The translations under genes and the position numbers were made by a program. From Psychroserpens algicola (GTDB taxonomy: Bacteria; Bacteroidota; Bacteroidia; Flavobacteriales; Flavobacteriaceae), in the NCBI RefSeq assembly GCF_014526325.1, contig NZ_JACNMJ010000001.1:1240001-1304000 (forward strand): a stretch of 64,000 bases of DNA. Direction: 5' to 3'. The notes below the pieces were generated by a model that searched no databases, was not told the origin of the DNA, and saw only the letters and a program-made list of their open reading frames with translations. Of this stretch, positions 41,507 through 50,138 are shown piece by piece (position 1 is the stretch's first letter; every line of letters begins with the position of its first letter).

Positions 41507-42369
41507 CCCATTAATTCCTCTATAATATATTTATTAATTAAAGCAGGCATTTCTCCTAAATCACTAGATATTTTAAAAGAAAGATCTTTTAAAACATTAT
41601 AAAATATTTCATTAGCTATAAGCCGTTGTTCACCTTTGTAATTATCTAAAATTAAATCTAATAAGTATTTTGCATTTTTTCTTTTGCTTAAATCTAAATA
41701 ATATTGATAAGATCCTTTTTTAAAATATAATGAGGTTTTAGGTAAGTCGACATTATTTGTAATAAATTTTCTGAAAACAGAGTCTTTGCCAGTTGTCCAT
41801 CCTACTTTTTTACCTAAACTAATATCTTTTTCTTCCATTTCTTTTTCTATAGAAATAAAAAATTTATGATAATTGTTTAGTTTTTTTGTTGATAAACCTT
41901 CTGTATTAAAGCTATTCTCAAAATTATCTGCACCAAAAAGCACTAAGAAAACGCACCAGATTTTTTCTTGAGTTTTTAGTGATAATTCCTTTCCTAGTTT
42001 AAAGTTATTAGTGTCAAATGCTTTGAACACTTCCTGAATATTATAATTTTTAATTGAATATAGCTTAAACATTCCATTGGCGCCTATAAAGACTTTATCA
42101 TTATTTATTAAGTTTCCTTTTATGATATAATTGGATTTAAAACATTGATCGATAAGTTCTCTAGTAAAAAGGTATTTTAATTCATCCATTGAAATGGAAC
42201 CTTCTAGCATTAATTTGTTTAAATCATTATTGTTTTTTTTCAAAAACATCAAAGTTTTAAAAACATCTATTCCTTCACTATTTTCAAAATGGTAAATTTC
42301 TTTTGTTTTTAAATTTTCTTTAAATGCAGAGCTAAGACTATTGAATAATTTAACTAATAATTCTTCCAT
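41503..42369 (-). CDS. Unrecognised protein of the HerA cassette
   Basis: A 288-aa Lys/Asn/Leu-rich, mostly helical protein without signal peptide or membrane helix. I recognise no domain. Its ATG overlaps the stop codon of the Rad50-like gene (TAATG), so it is translationally coupled and very likely works with it. It is the last gene of the minus-strand operon and overlaps the NurA-like gene tail to tail by 4 bp. It could be a structural or regulatory subunit of the complex; no catalytic motif is visible. Confidence 0.6.
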   Translation of the reverse strand: MEELLVKLFNSLSSAFKENLKTKEIYHFENSEGIDVFKTLMFLKKNNNDLNKLMLEGSISMDELKYLFTRELIDQCFKSNYIIKGNLINNDKVFIGANGMFKLYSIKNYNIQEVFKAFDTNNFKLGKELSLKTQEKIWCVFLVLFGADNFENSFNTEGLSTKKLNNYHKFFISIEKEMEEKDISLGKKVGWTTGKDSVFRKFITNNVDLPKTSLYFKKGSYQYYLDLSKRKNAKYLLDLILDNYKGEQRLIANEIFYNVLKDLSFKISSDLGEMPALINKYIIEELMG

Positions 42370-44552
42370 TAATATTCTATAATTTTAATACCATTTGAAT
42401 TTGGTCTAGTAAATACAGCTAAAACTAACCTATTTTGATTTTCAAGTTTTTTAATTGATTCAATTACTGTATTCAATGCTCCTTGAGCCATGTTTCCGAT
42501 TTCGTCAAGTAAAACAACGATATATTTACCTTCAACATTTTCTATTCTTTGTTTCAAATAATTAGCACTAGCTAATCCAGTTGACACATCATCTTTTTTT
42601 ATAATGATATCTTTTTCGCAATGGAATTCTTGTTTAATCATGTCATAAAATTTTAATTGAACAAATCGACCATCAGCTCTTAATAATTTGTTGTCCATAG
42701 AGTGTGCTATTATTTTACCAGCTAATTCTATGAAATTTACATCTTCAATTGCTGTAAACTTAGACAGGTTACCGGTTTCTATTTCAGAGATTAATTCACC
42801 ATAGGGACCTAGGTTTGCATTGATTCTAGTTAGCATAAGTAAAAAATTCTTTATTTTGTTTTTTTGGATATCATTATATCTTGATGGTTTTTTTGCTTTT
42901 TCCATCCCTAGCGACCTTTCTTTTAATCTATAGTCTGAGTCTAAATCATTTAATCTATCATGTAAATCTCTTAATTTTTTTAAAATATCCGTTTTAGATG
43001 AGCCTAAATTTTCCATCAATTGTGGATTTGCAATTTTAGTTTTAGCGTTATATTGTAATGCAGATATTTTATCGAGAGAATCAAACCTACTTAAATCTGA
43101 TATTTGTAGGTCATTAGCACAAGTTGCACAGGTTAAATCGAAGCTATTTTTAACTGATTTTAATGTCTGTTTTAGTTCTTTTAACTCAGCTTCAGATTTA
43201 TAATAAGTACTATCATCATCGTTAACAAGTTTCTTTTTGTTTTCTTTATTAAGTTGAGTCTTAATCCTCATAAATTGGCTGATATAACCTTTGATAGGTT
43301 TTAAATCTAATTTTAAAAATGATTTCAAGGATTCATAATTTTTCACTTTATGTTCATTAATAATAGATTCAAGACTTCGCTTTAGTTTTTTCGAGTCAAC
43401 TGAAGTAGCGTTCTTCAGAAAATGATCTATTTCATTTGCCATTAACTTTTCTAGTAAATCAATTAAATCTTTATACGAGTTGTGAATTATATAAGCTTTA
43501 TCATTCTTTTTTTCCGAAATAAATCGAAGTATTGTGTCTTTGATGTACTCAATACTTTCGCTGAATTTATTTTGCATTTCAACGTAATCTACTCTTTGAA
43601 AAATATCATTAATTTCAGTTTCTTTAATCAAATCATAATGCCGTACGTTGATTTCGTTATCAACAATTAATTTTTCTAATTCGGAATCGCTATTGATTTC
43701 TGAGATTAACTTATATATTTTTTCTTTAAAATTCTTCTCTAAAACTGCTAATTCATTGTTTAACTCTTTAATTTTTAATTCATCTTTTTTTTCTATTTTA
43801 GACGGTTTTTTTAGGAGCTTAAATGCTTTTTGTTTTTTTAATATTTTAGATTCTAGTTCCAATTGTTTTTTACAATATAGACTTAGATTATTTAGATTGT
43901 TATATCTTTCTAATTCAGTTAATATAGATTGCTTGGATTTAATTCTTTTTTCAATATTTTTTATTTTCTCTTTGATTTCCTCAGTATCTTTTTCTAACTT
44001 TTTAATTTTATCATCATTTCTAACACTATCAAATTCTTTTGAAATATCACTAAAATATTTTGCTATTTTAATAATTTTTACTCTTAACTTATCATTCCAA
44101 ACACTTAAGTCTTTTATTACTGCGTTTAATCTTTCACTTGGATTTGTTGGAACATCATAAATAACAGTGAGGTCTTTATGTAAAATTTTATAATTAATTG
44201 GAGCTCCTTGGTCTATCTGAATTATTTTACCTCTTCCTTTTATTTTGGATAGAGATAGCTCTTTATTGTCTGGTAATTTTAAATTAATTTTATAATTTAA
44301 TTTATAAGAGGCTTCATCATCGTAACGGGATATAGCATCTTTAATAGATTTTAAAATTCTTTCGTCATCAAGTTTGTCAGCTTCTAAGGCATAAGCTAAT
44401 AGATTTAGAACAAATGTTTTACCGTAGCTATTGTCTGCTGTAATCTCAAAAATCCTCTTTTTTGAATTTACAATTGGTTGAATGAACTCTTCTCGAGGAT
44501 TATAGGTTTTTTTCTCACCTAATATTTCTAATGTGTAATCAATATTATTCAT
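42369..44552 (-). CDS. Rad50/SbcC-like SMC-type ATPase
   Basis: A 727-aa protein with SMC/Rad50 design. An N-terminal ATPase half holds Walker A ADNSYGKT (39-46). Long coiled coils (about 180-300 and 350-580, Lys/Glu-rich heptads) enclose a hook CATC (C475, C478) that could bind zinc as a half-site, and the C-terminal half has Walker B IVVLLDEIGNM (about 680). The signature region STGLASANYLKQ is degenerate compared with LSGGQ. It is shorter than SbcC. Stop and start overlap with both neighbours (8 bp with the 57-aa gene, TAATG with the 288-aa gene). A role in sensing or bridging DNA ends is inferred. Confidence 0.75.
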   Translation of the reverse strand: MNNIDYTLEILGEKKTYNPREEFIQPIVNSKKRIFEITADNSYGKTFVLNLLAYALEADKLDDERILKSIKDAISRYDDEASYKLNYKINLKLPDNKELSLSKIKGRGKIIQIDQGAPINYKILHKDLTVIYDVPTNPSERLNAVIKDLSVWNDKLRVKIIKIAKYFSDISKEFDSVRNDDKIKKLEKDTEEIKEKIKNIEKRIKSKQSILTELERYNNLNNLSLYCKKQLELESKILKKQKAFKLLKKPSKIEKKDELKIKELNNELAVLEKNFKEKIYKLISEINSDSELEKLIVDNEINVRHYDLIKETEINDIFQRVDYVEMQNKFSESIEYIKDTILRFISEKKNDKAYIIHNSYKDLIDLLEKLMANEIDHFLKNATSVDSKKLKRSLESIINEHKVKNYESLKSFLKLDLKPIKGYISQFMRIKTQLNKENKKKLVNDDDSTYYKSEAELKELKQTLKSVKNSFDLTCATCANDLQISDLSRFDSLDKISALQYNAKTKIANPQLMENLGSSKTDILKKLRDLHDRLNDLDSDYRLKERSLGMEKAKKPSRYNDIQKNKIKNFLLMLTRINANLGPYGELISEIETGNLSKFTAIEDVNFIELAGKIIAHSMDNKLLRADGRFVQLKFYDMIKQEFHCEKDIIIKKDDVSTGLASANYLKQRIENVEGKYIVVLLDEIGNMAQGALNTVIESIKKLENQNRLVLAVFTRPNSNGIKIIEY

Positions 44553-44718
44553 TACTAGTTAACTTGTCTAGAATTTCTTCCGCATTTATATTTTCTATGT
44601 CTGCTAAAAAAATTTCTTTTATTAATTTTAAAGTTAGTTCATCATCTGAAATTTCTTCAAGGTCATATTTAAAAAGTTCAATCAGTTCTTTTCTATATTT
44701 ATCTTCTTTATCTATCAT
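44545..44718 (-). CDS. Small acidic protein of the HerA cassette (57 aa)
   Basis: A 57-aa, strongly charged helical protein (MIDKEDKYRKELIELFKYD, then LEEISDDELTLKLIKEIF). The ATG overlaps the HerA stop by the pattern ATGA, and its end overlaps the Rad50-like start by 8 bp, so it is wedged between them in a coupled operon. Amino-acid composition suggests a helical bundle or adaptor between the two ATPases. A longer frame from 44790 is rejected since it would lie mostly inside the HerA gene. Confidence 0.6.
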   Translation of the reverse strand: MIDKEDKYRKELIELFKYDLEEISDDELTLKLIKEIFLADIENINAEEILDKLTSNE

Positions 44719-46319
44719 AATACTCCTGATTTTGAGAGTGGAAATTTTGCTAATTTTAATTGGGGTAATCCATGGATATTTGTGACGCAATATCCAGCTT
44801 TCATTGACTGTATGTCATCTGGGCTAATACCATTAGTTTTTTTGTTAATCTCATCAGTTTTAAACATAAATTTTGTGTTAATTACTGATGTTAGGCCGTT
44901 TGGAATGTCATTAATATTTTGTGAAGAAAAAACTACCCCTATTTTTTTACTCCTACCAATCCTACAAATAGTATCTAAATCTCCTAACGCATTTCTAGAT
45001 GCAGATGATTTGTAAAATTGATGGACTTCATCTATAATTATCAGAATAGGTATATCATTATTGTTTTCAGTCTTTTCAACTACTATTCTATTTAATAAAT
45101 ATCTTAAAACTATAGAGCCGAATTCTATGCTTCGCGCTACATCTATTACTGTCATTTTACCTTCCTGTAAAATCGAATCAGCATCTATTTCATTTCCTTT
45201 CTCATTTTCAAAATATTTATTAGCATTTTTCAATCTAGATATCATAGCATTTGCTGTACCTGGGTTTAATCTAGTAGTTCCATCTCTTTCTGCTACATCT
45301 CTTGTGTTGAAGTTATAATCTTGCTCTTTACAATCCTCTAAAAAATCTAAAAATTGAGAAAAACTTCCATTAGGGTAGTTTCTCTGCCAATATCTAAAAA
45401 CATCAGGAAGAGCTTGGGTTGCTAATTCTGTTAAATTTTCTACTATTCCAAGTAAAGACTCTGGGTCAATTTTACTAGCATTAAGTGTTATTGGTGTGCA
45501 TAAATCTTCGCTAACCCCTTGAGAAATTAAATTATTTAAATTTTCATGAGCACTATATAGAATCTCGTAATTTTGAATGCCTTTAGGTTCAAAGTTTAAT
45601 GAAGTCCACTCTCTCTTCGCTTCCATATTGCTGGTTTGAGTTTGTTTATCCATATTAAGGAAATCTACATCCTTAACGTTGATAGCTAAAACACAACCAT
45701 ATCGATTAATTTCATCAGCTGTAATCTTATTCTCAATAAAATGTTGTGCCAAATATTTGGTGGCAACAGTTTTTCCTGACCCTGTTTTTCCAGTTATTTG
45801 TATTTGATGCCAGTAGACATCTTCAGGAATTTTTAGTTTTACAGGTTGGCCATTCACATCATTTATTTTTTGACATCTTGAGGTGTGAACCGTTGCAGGA
45901 AATAAGAATGGACCATTATTGTTTCCTGCATCTGTTGCTTTTAATATTTCTTCTTCAGTAGAAAGTCTTGCAAGAGCTTGAGGTTTAATATAATCAACCA
46001 ATCCATCTTCTCTTTGAGTAATATCGTAAACTCTATGAGCAGTAATTTGATTTTTGCATTCCCTATCTGCTTCTTGTAGACCTAAGTTTAAATCAGCAAG
46101 AAGGGGGCTAGGTGAATATATAGACGTTTGCTCACTTTCTTCAACTCTGAGGACAAATTTCCTTTTGTCTTCTGTGTCTCTGTTGTTATCCTCTAAATCT
46201 CCCTTGAGTGTCATATCTACTGTTAGATAGCTTCCCTTTGGTAATAGCCCAGAATTAGAATTCTTTTTTGATGTTAGGACAATTTTTCCTGATTTTTCAT
46301 ACAATACAATCCAATTCAT
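44715..46319 (-). CDS. HerA-type hexameric DNA translocase
   Basis: A 534-aa HerA/FtsK-superfamily ATPase. An N-terminal beta-rich domain (1-120) is followed by Walker A ITGKTGSGKT (about 174-183), Walker B ILIIIDEVHQF (about 422-432), then CRIGRSKKIGVVFSSQNINDIP, which holds the arginine finger and the sensor Gln. HerA proteins form hexameric rings that push DNA into a partner nuclease such as NurA. It is the first gene of the minus-strand operon, before the 57-aa, Rad50-like and 288-aa genes. A weak -7 box (TATCTTTA, 46360-46367) lies 40 nt upstream. Confidence 0.88.
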   Translation of the reverse strand: MNWIVLYEKSGKIVLTSKKNSNSGLLPKGSYLTVDMTLKGDLEDNNRDTEDKRKFVLRVEESEQTSIYSPSPLLADLNLGLQEADRECKNQITAHRVYDITQREDGLVDYIKPQALARLSTEEEILKATDAGNNNGPFLFPATVHTSRCQKINDVNGQPVKLKIPEDVYWHQIQITGKTGSGKTVATKYLAQHFIENKITADEINRYGCVLAINVKDVDFLNMDKQTQTSNMEAKREWTSLNFEPKGIQNYEILYSAHENLNNLISQGVSEDLCTPITLNASKIDPESLLGIVENLTELATQALPDVFRYWQRNYPNGSFSQFLDFLEDCKEQDYNFNTRDVAERDGTTRLNPGTANAMISRLKNANKYFENEKGNEIDADSILQEGKMTVIDVARSIEFGSIVLRYLLNRIVVEKTENNNDIPILIIIDEVHQFYKSSASRNALGDLDTICRIGRSKKIGVVFSSQNINDIPNGLTSVINTKFMFKTDEINKKTNGISPDDIQSMKAGYCVTNIHGLPQLKLAKFPLSKSGVL

Positions 46320-46436
46320 ATTTTTTTAGAAGTTTTTTGTTATAATGTTTTATTTATTTTAAAGATAGAAATAATAGTTAAATTAACTTTCTTTAAAATG
46401 GATTCAAAAAAGGAATTTTTATAAGTTAAATGTCTC

Positions 46437-49283
46437 CTAATGCGCCTCCAACCAATTATCACCAATATCTAAATCGACATCTAAAGGCACCTCTAATTTG
46501 TAGGCATTTTCCATTTCGGTTTTGATAATGGTTTTCATGGTCACGAGTTCGGGTTTGTAGATGTCAAATACCAGTTCATCATGGACTTGCAGCAACATTT
46601 TTGATTTATAATCGCCTGCCTGGAGCTGTTTATGAATATTAATCATCGCAATTTTGATGATATCGGCAGCGCTTCCCTGGATTGGTGCATTCACAGCATT
46701 TCGTTCGGCAGCACCACGAACCACAGCATTTCGCGAATTGATGTCTTTTAAATAACGACGCCTGCCTAAAACGGTTTGTACATACCCATGGTCTCGCGCA
46801 AAATCAACCTGCTCATGAATATAACTACGTAGCTTCGGATAGGTTTCATAATAGGTGTCGATGAGTTCTTTAGATTCACTACGCGATAAATTGGTTTGAT
46901 TGCTTAAACCAAAGGCAGACACGCCATAAATGATTCCGAAGTTGACGGTTTTGGCATTGCTTCGTTGCTCGCGAGTGACTTCAGAAATAGGCACGTTAAA
47001 CACTTTTGAAGCCGTCGACGCGTGAATATCTTCCCCATTTTTAAAGGCTTCAATCATGGTTTCTTCCTGACTTAAGGCTGCGATGATTCGGAGTTCTATC
47101 TGCGAATAATCGGCAGCGAGTAAGGTGTACTCGTCGTTTCTCGGAATAAAAGCTTTTCGAACCTGACGACCACGTTCGGTACGTATCGGAATGTTTTGTA
47201 AATTCGGATTGTTACTACTCAGTCGTCCCGTTGCAGCAACCGTTTGCATATAATCGGTATGTACACGTCCTGTGTGTGCTTCAATCTGTAAAGGCAAGGC
47301 ATCGACATAGGTGCTTTTTAATTTTGACAAGCCTCTGTAGTCTAAAATTTGCTGAATGATTGCATGCTCCTTTGCCAAATAACTCAGTACATCTTCTGCG
47401 GTTGAATATTGTCCGGTTTTAGTTTTTTTAGGCTTATCGACCAGTTTTAATTTTTCAAATAAAATAACACCCAATTGCTTTGGTGAGGCGATATTAAATT
47501 CTTCGCCAGCAGCTTCATAAATACTTTTTTCAAGGTTGGTAATATCTGTATTGAGTTGCTCTGATAATGAATGTAGAAAATCCTGATCCAGATTGATACC
47601 TTCCAGTTCCATCGTCGCTAAGACACGAAGCAACGGAATTTCAATCTCGTCAAACAATTTTTGGGTATTGGCCTCACCGAGTTCTTTTTCGAAATGCTCT
47701 TTTAATTGAAGTGTAATATCGGCATCTTCAACGGCGTATTCGGTTTGTTTTTCTAAGGGAACCTCACGCATCGACAGTTGGTTTTTGCCTTTTTTTCCTA
47801 AGAGTTCGGTAATTGAAATCGGTGTGTAATTGAGATAAGTTTCAGAAAGCACATCCATATTATGTCGCATATCTGGATTGATGAGGTAATGCGCTAACAT
47901 GGTGTCAAAGAGTTTGCCTCTGACTTCAATATTGTATTTAGCGAGGACTTTAATATCATACTTTAAATTCTGACCAATTTTTTCGATGGCTTCATTTTCA
48001 AAAAATGGTCGCAGGATTTCTATGAGTTCTTGCGCAGCCTCTTTGTCCTCCGGAAATGGAACATAAAAGCCTTTTCCGGCTTCCCATGAAAAGGCGATAC
48101 CAACGAGTTCAGCTGTGAGCGGATTAAGCCCTGTAGTTTCGGTATCAAAACACACCGATGTTTGATTCATCAGGTTACTGACAAACAATTTGGTTGCCAT
48201 TCCTGGTGCGATACTCTGGTAAAAATGAGCGGTGTTTTCAGCCGTTTTACGAGTATATTCTGAAGCAGTTTCAGGAGTTGCCGAAGCATCACCTCCAAAC
48301 AATGAAAATTGTCCGGCTCCAGCCGATTGTTGTTCTTTTGGTGTGGCTTTTGACTTGGTTTCAGTTTGAGAGCTTGTCGTGGTTGCAGCATCAGGAACTT
48401 CAGTAGCAAATGTTTTTAAGAAATTATCGGTTAGACGTCTAAATTCTAAATCGGTAAAAATTTGCTTGACTTTTTCAACATCAGGATGATCGAGTTCAAA
48501 ATCTTTCGCATTAAATGTCACAGGAACATCCAGCATAATGGTTGCCAGTTTTTTTGAAAGTAAACCAAGTTCGCCATTGGCTTCAACTTTTTCTTTCATT
48601 TTTCCTTTAAGCTGGTCGGTATTGGCTAATAAGCCTTCCATACTTCCAAATTGAGCGATGAATTTTTTAGCCGTTTTTTCACCAACACCTGGAAGTCCCG
48701 GAATATTATCACTTGAGTCGCCCATCATGCCTAAAAAATCAATGACTTGCATGGGATCGGTCACTTCAAATTTCTTCTGTACTTCAGGAATACCCCAAGT
48801 TTCGTAGCCACCACCAAAAACAGGTCTGTACATAAAAATGTTTTCGGTAACGAGTTGCGCAAAATCTTTATCGGGAGTAACCATATAGGTTTTATAGCCT
48901 TCTTTTTCGGCTTGACGCGACAAGGTGCCAATCACATCATCGGCTTCGTAACCTTCTTTGACCATGATTGGAATGTGCATAGCTTTAAGAATTTCACATA
49001 TATACGGAATTGCAGTTTTAATGCCTTCTGGAGTTTCATCACGATTGGCCTTGTAGGCTTCAAACATTTCGACGCGGTCTGCGCTTCCACCTTTATCAAA
49101 ACAAACGGCTAAATGATCTGGTCGCTCACGTTTGATGACATCGAGCAAGGAGTTCATAAAGCCCATAATGGCTGAAGTATCTTCGCCTTTGGAATTGATT
49201 CTCGGGTTTTTTATAAAAGCGTAATACCCACGGAAAATAAGGGCGTAGGCATCGACAAGAAATAAGCGTTTTTGATCTGACAT
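46437..49283 (-). CDS. polA: DNA polymerase I
   Basis: A 948-aa polymerase with three domains. The 5'-3' exonuclease (1-290) has FLVDAYALIFRGYYAF and GYEADDVIGTL. The 3'-5' exonuclease (about 370-560) has intact acidic residues (CFDTETTGLNP). The polymerase has motif A LLAADYSQIELRIIA, motif B RSNAKTVNFGIIYGVSAFG and motif C LLQVHDELVFD. A low-complexity linker near 295-330 (KSKATPKEQQSAGAG) joins the first two. The active proofreading domain distinguishes it from Taq-like forms. It marks the right border of the defence island. Confidence 0.97.
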   Translation of the reverse strand: MSDQKRLFLVDAYALIFRGYYAFIKNPRINSKGEDTSAIMGFMNSLLDVIKRERPDHLAVCFDKGGSADRVEMFEAYKANRDETPEGIKTAIPYICEILKAMHIPIMVKEGYEADDVIGTLSRQAEKEGYKTYMVTPDKDFAQLVTENIFMYRPVFGGGYETWGIPEVQKKFEVTDPMQVIDFLGMMGDSSDNIPGLPGVGEKTAKKFIAQFGSMEGLLANTDQLKGKMKEKVEANGELGLLSKKLATIMLDVPVTFNAKDFELDHPDVEKVKQIFTDLEFRRLTDNFLKTFATEVPDAATTTSSQTETKSKATPKEQQSAGAGQFSLFGGDASATPETASEYTRKTAENTAHFYQSIAPGMATKLFVSNLMNQTSVCFDTETTGLNPLTAELVGIAFSWEAGKGFYVPFPEDKEAAQELIEILRPFFENEAIEKIGQNLKYDIKVLAKYNIEVRGKLFDTMLAHYLINPDMRHNMDVLSETYLNYTPISITELLGKKGKNQLSMREVPLEKQTEYAVEDADITLQLKEHFEKELGEANTQKLFDEIEIPLLRVLATMELEGINLDQDFLHSLSEQLNTDITNLEKSIYEAAGEEFNIASPKQLGVILFEKLKLVDKPKKTKTGQYSTAEDVLSYLAKEHAIIQQILDYRGLSKLKSTYVDALPLQIEAHTGRVHTDYMQTVAATGRLSSNNPNLQNIPIRTERGRQVRKAFIPRNDEYTLLAADYSQIELRIIAALSQEETMIEAFKNGEDIHASTASKVFNVPISEVTREQRSNAKTVNFGIIYGVSAFGLSNQTNLSRSESKELIDTYYETYPKLRSYIHEQVDFARDHGYVQTVLGRRRYLKDINSRNAVVRGAAERNAVNAPIQGSAADIIKIAMINIHKQLQAGDYKSKMLLQVHDELVFDIYKPELVTMKTIIKTEMENAYKLEVPLDVDLDIGDNWLEAH

Positions 49284-49524
49284 GTTATATCATATTTTAT
49301 TTAAGTAAGCTTCAAAAAACGACCTTTTTTCAGTTCTGATTCAAAATAAAAATGAAACCTAACTAGGGCTATGTTTAATTTTTCTTTTTTACATAATCTA
49401 AAACATCATCATTTTCACCTAAGCTAACCTAAACAAAAAATGATATTGAGGATTTTTTTGAAGTTTATAAAATTACAAAACTTAAATCTTGATATGAAAC
49501 AATGGTTTACTAAATAATAAACGA
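49284..49524. other. Gene-free region between polA and the cupin terminator
   Basis: AT-rich region of about 240 bp upstream of polA. It must contain the polA promoter, but no clear -33/-7 pair was found, and no frame is convincing. Confidence 0.4.
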
Positions 49525-49556
49525 AAAGAAAGTCGGTCCCTACTCCGACTTTCTTT
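49525..49556. terminator. Terminator after the cupin gene
   Basis: AAAGAAAGTCGG / CCGACTTTCTTT with an 8-nt loop. Confidence 0.85.
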
Positions 49557-49585
49557 GCTCAAAAATATAATTGAAGACAATCCAA

Positions 49586-50125
49586 TTATGTTATAAATGT
49601 GATGCCATGCCGACCACATATTTCTGAAACCTTTTTAAAGTCTGGAGGACCAGCGGGTAAATCGGCTAATTCTTTAAACATCAGTTCAATTCCGGCAGGA
49701 AAGGCACTAGTTATCATTTTGGCTTTTTCTGTGCCTACGACTTTCCAGGAGTGAGGTATATTTTTTGGAGCATAGGCTGTATCACCAGCTTCTAGGACAG
49801 TAGTACTACCATTTATCATGATTTCTATTTGACCTTTAATAACTCTAAAAATTTCATCTTCTTTGGTATGAATATGAGGCGGAATGCCAACACCTGGTTC
49901 TACATCGTCTACCCATTCTACGATTTGATTGTTGGTTTCACTGCCCATCAACTTATGAGTTTGTATGTCACCTATGACATTTAAGAGTTCACCTTCTTTA
50001 TCTCTGATGATTTTTGATTTTAAGTCGCCCTTAAATTTGGATGGTATCTTAGCAAAAGCACTTTGAGGTAGTAAAGTTAAAATGCTTAAGCCACTTAGTG
50101 ACTTTAAAAAATGTTGTCGTTTCAT
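49586..50125 (-). CDS. Secreted cupin-domain protein
   Basis: A 179-aa protein. The signal peptide (MKRQHFLKSLSGLSILTLLP then QSAFA) is followed by a single cupin barrel. Cupin motif 1 is GIPPHIHTKEDEIFRVIKG, with metal ligands H, H and E, and motif 2 is EAGDTAYAPKNIPHSW. Such proteins bind a metal and act as isomerases, dioxygenases or sugar-binding factors; the reaction is not predictable. The start at 50125 is preferred over 50194 because the signal peptide begins there and the longer form would overlap the adhesin gene by 56 bp. It follows that gene by 13 bp. Confidence 0.85.
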   Translation of the reverse strand: MKRQHFLKSLSGLSILTLLPQSAFAKIPSKFKGDLKSKIIRDKEGELLNVIGDIQTHKLMGSETNNQIVEWVDDVEPGVGIPPHIHTKEDEIFRVIKGQIEIMINGSTTVLEAGDTAYAPKNIPHSWKVVGTEKAKMITSAFPAGIELMFKELADLPAGPPDFKKVSEICGRHGITFIT

Positions 50126-50138
50126 TGTGTTGTGATTT

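Noticed and set aside
41503-42369. The 288-aa protein as an Mre11/SbcD nuclease
   Set aside because: The phosphoesterase motifs (DxH, GNHD, GHxH) are absent.
43648-44160. A 170-codon plus-strand frame opposite the Rad50-like gene
   Set aside because: Antisense shadow of coiled-coil codons (Lys/Glu becoming Phe/Leu/Ser); low-complexity protein with no start context.
36621-46319. The island as a prophage or integrative element
   Set aside because: No integrase, transposase, tRNA target, direct repeats or phage structural genes were seen at either border; only restriction and DNA-processing genes.
48747-49112. A 121-codon frame opposite polA
   Set aside because: The opposite strand encodes well-conserved DNA polymerase I; antisense frame without motifs.
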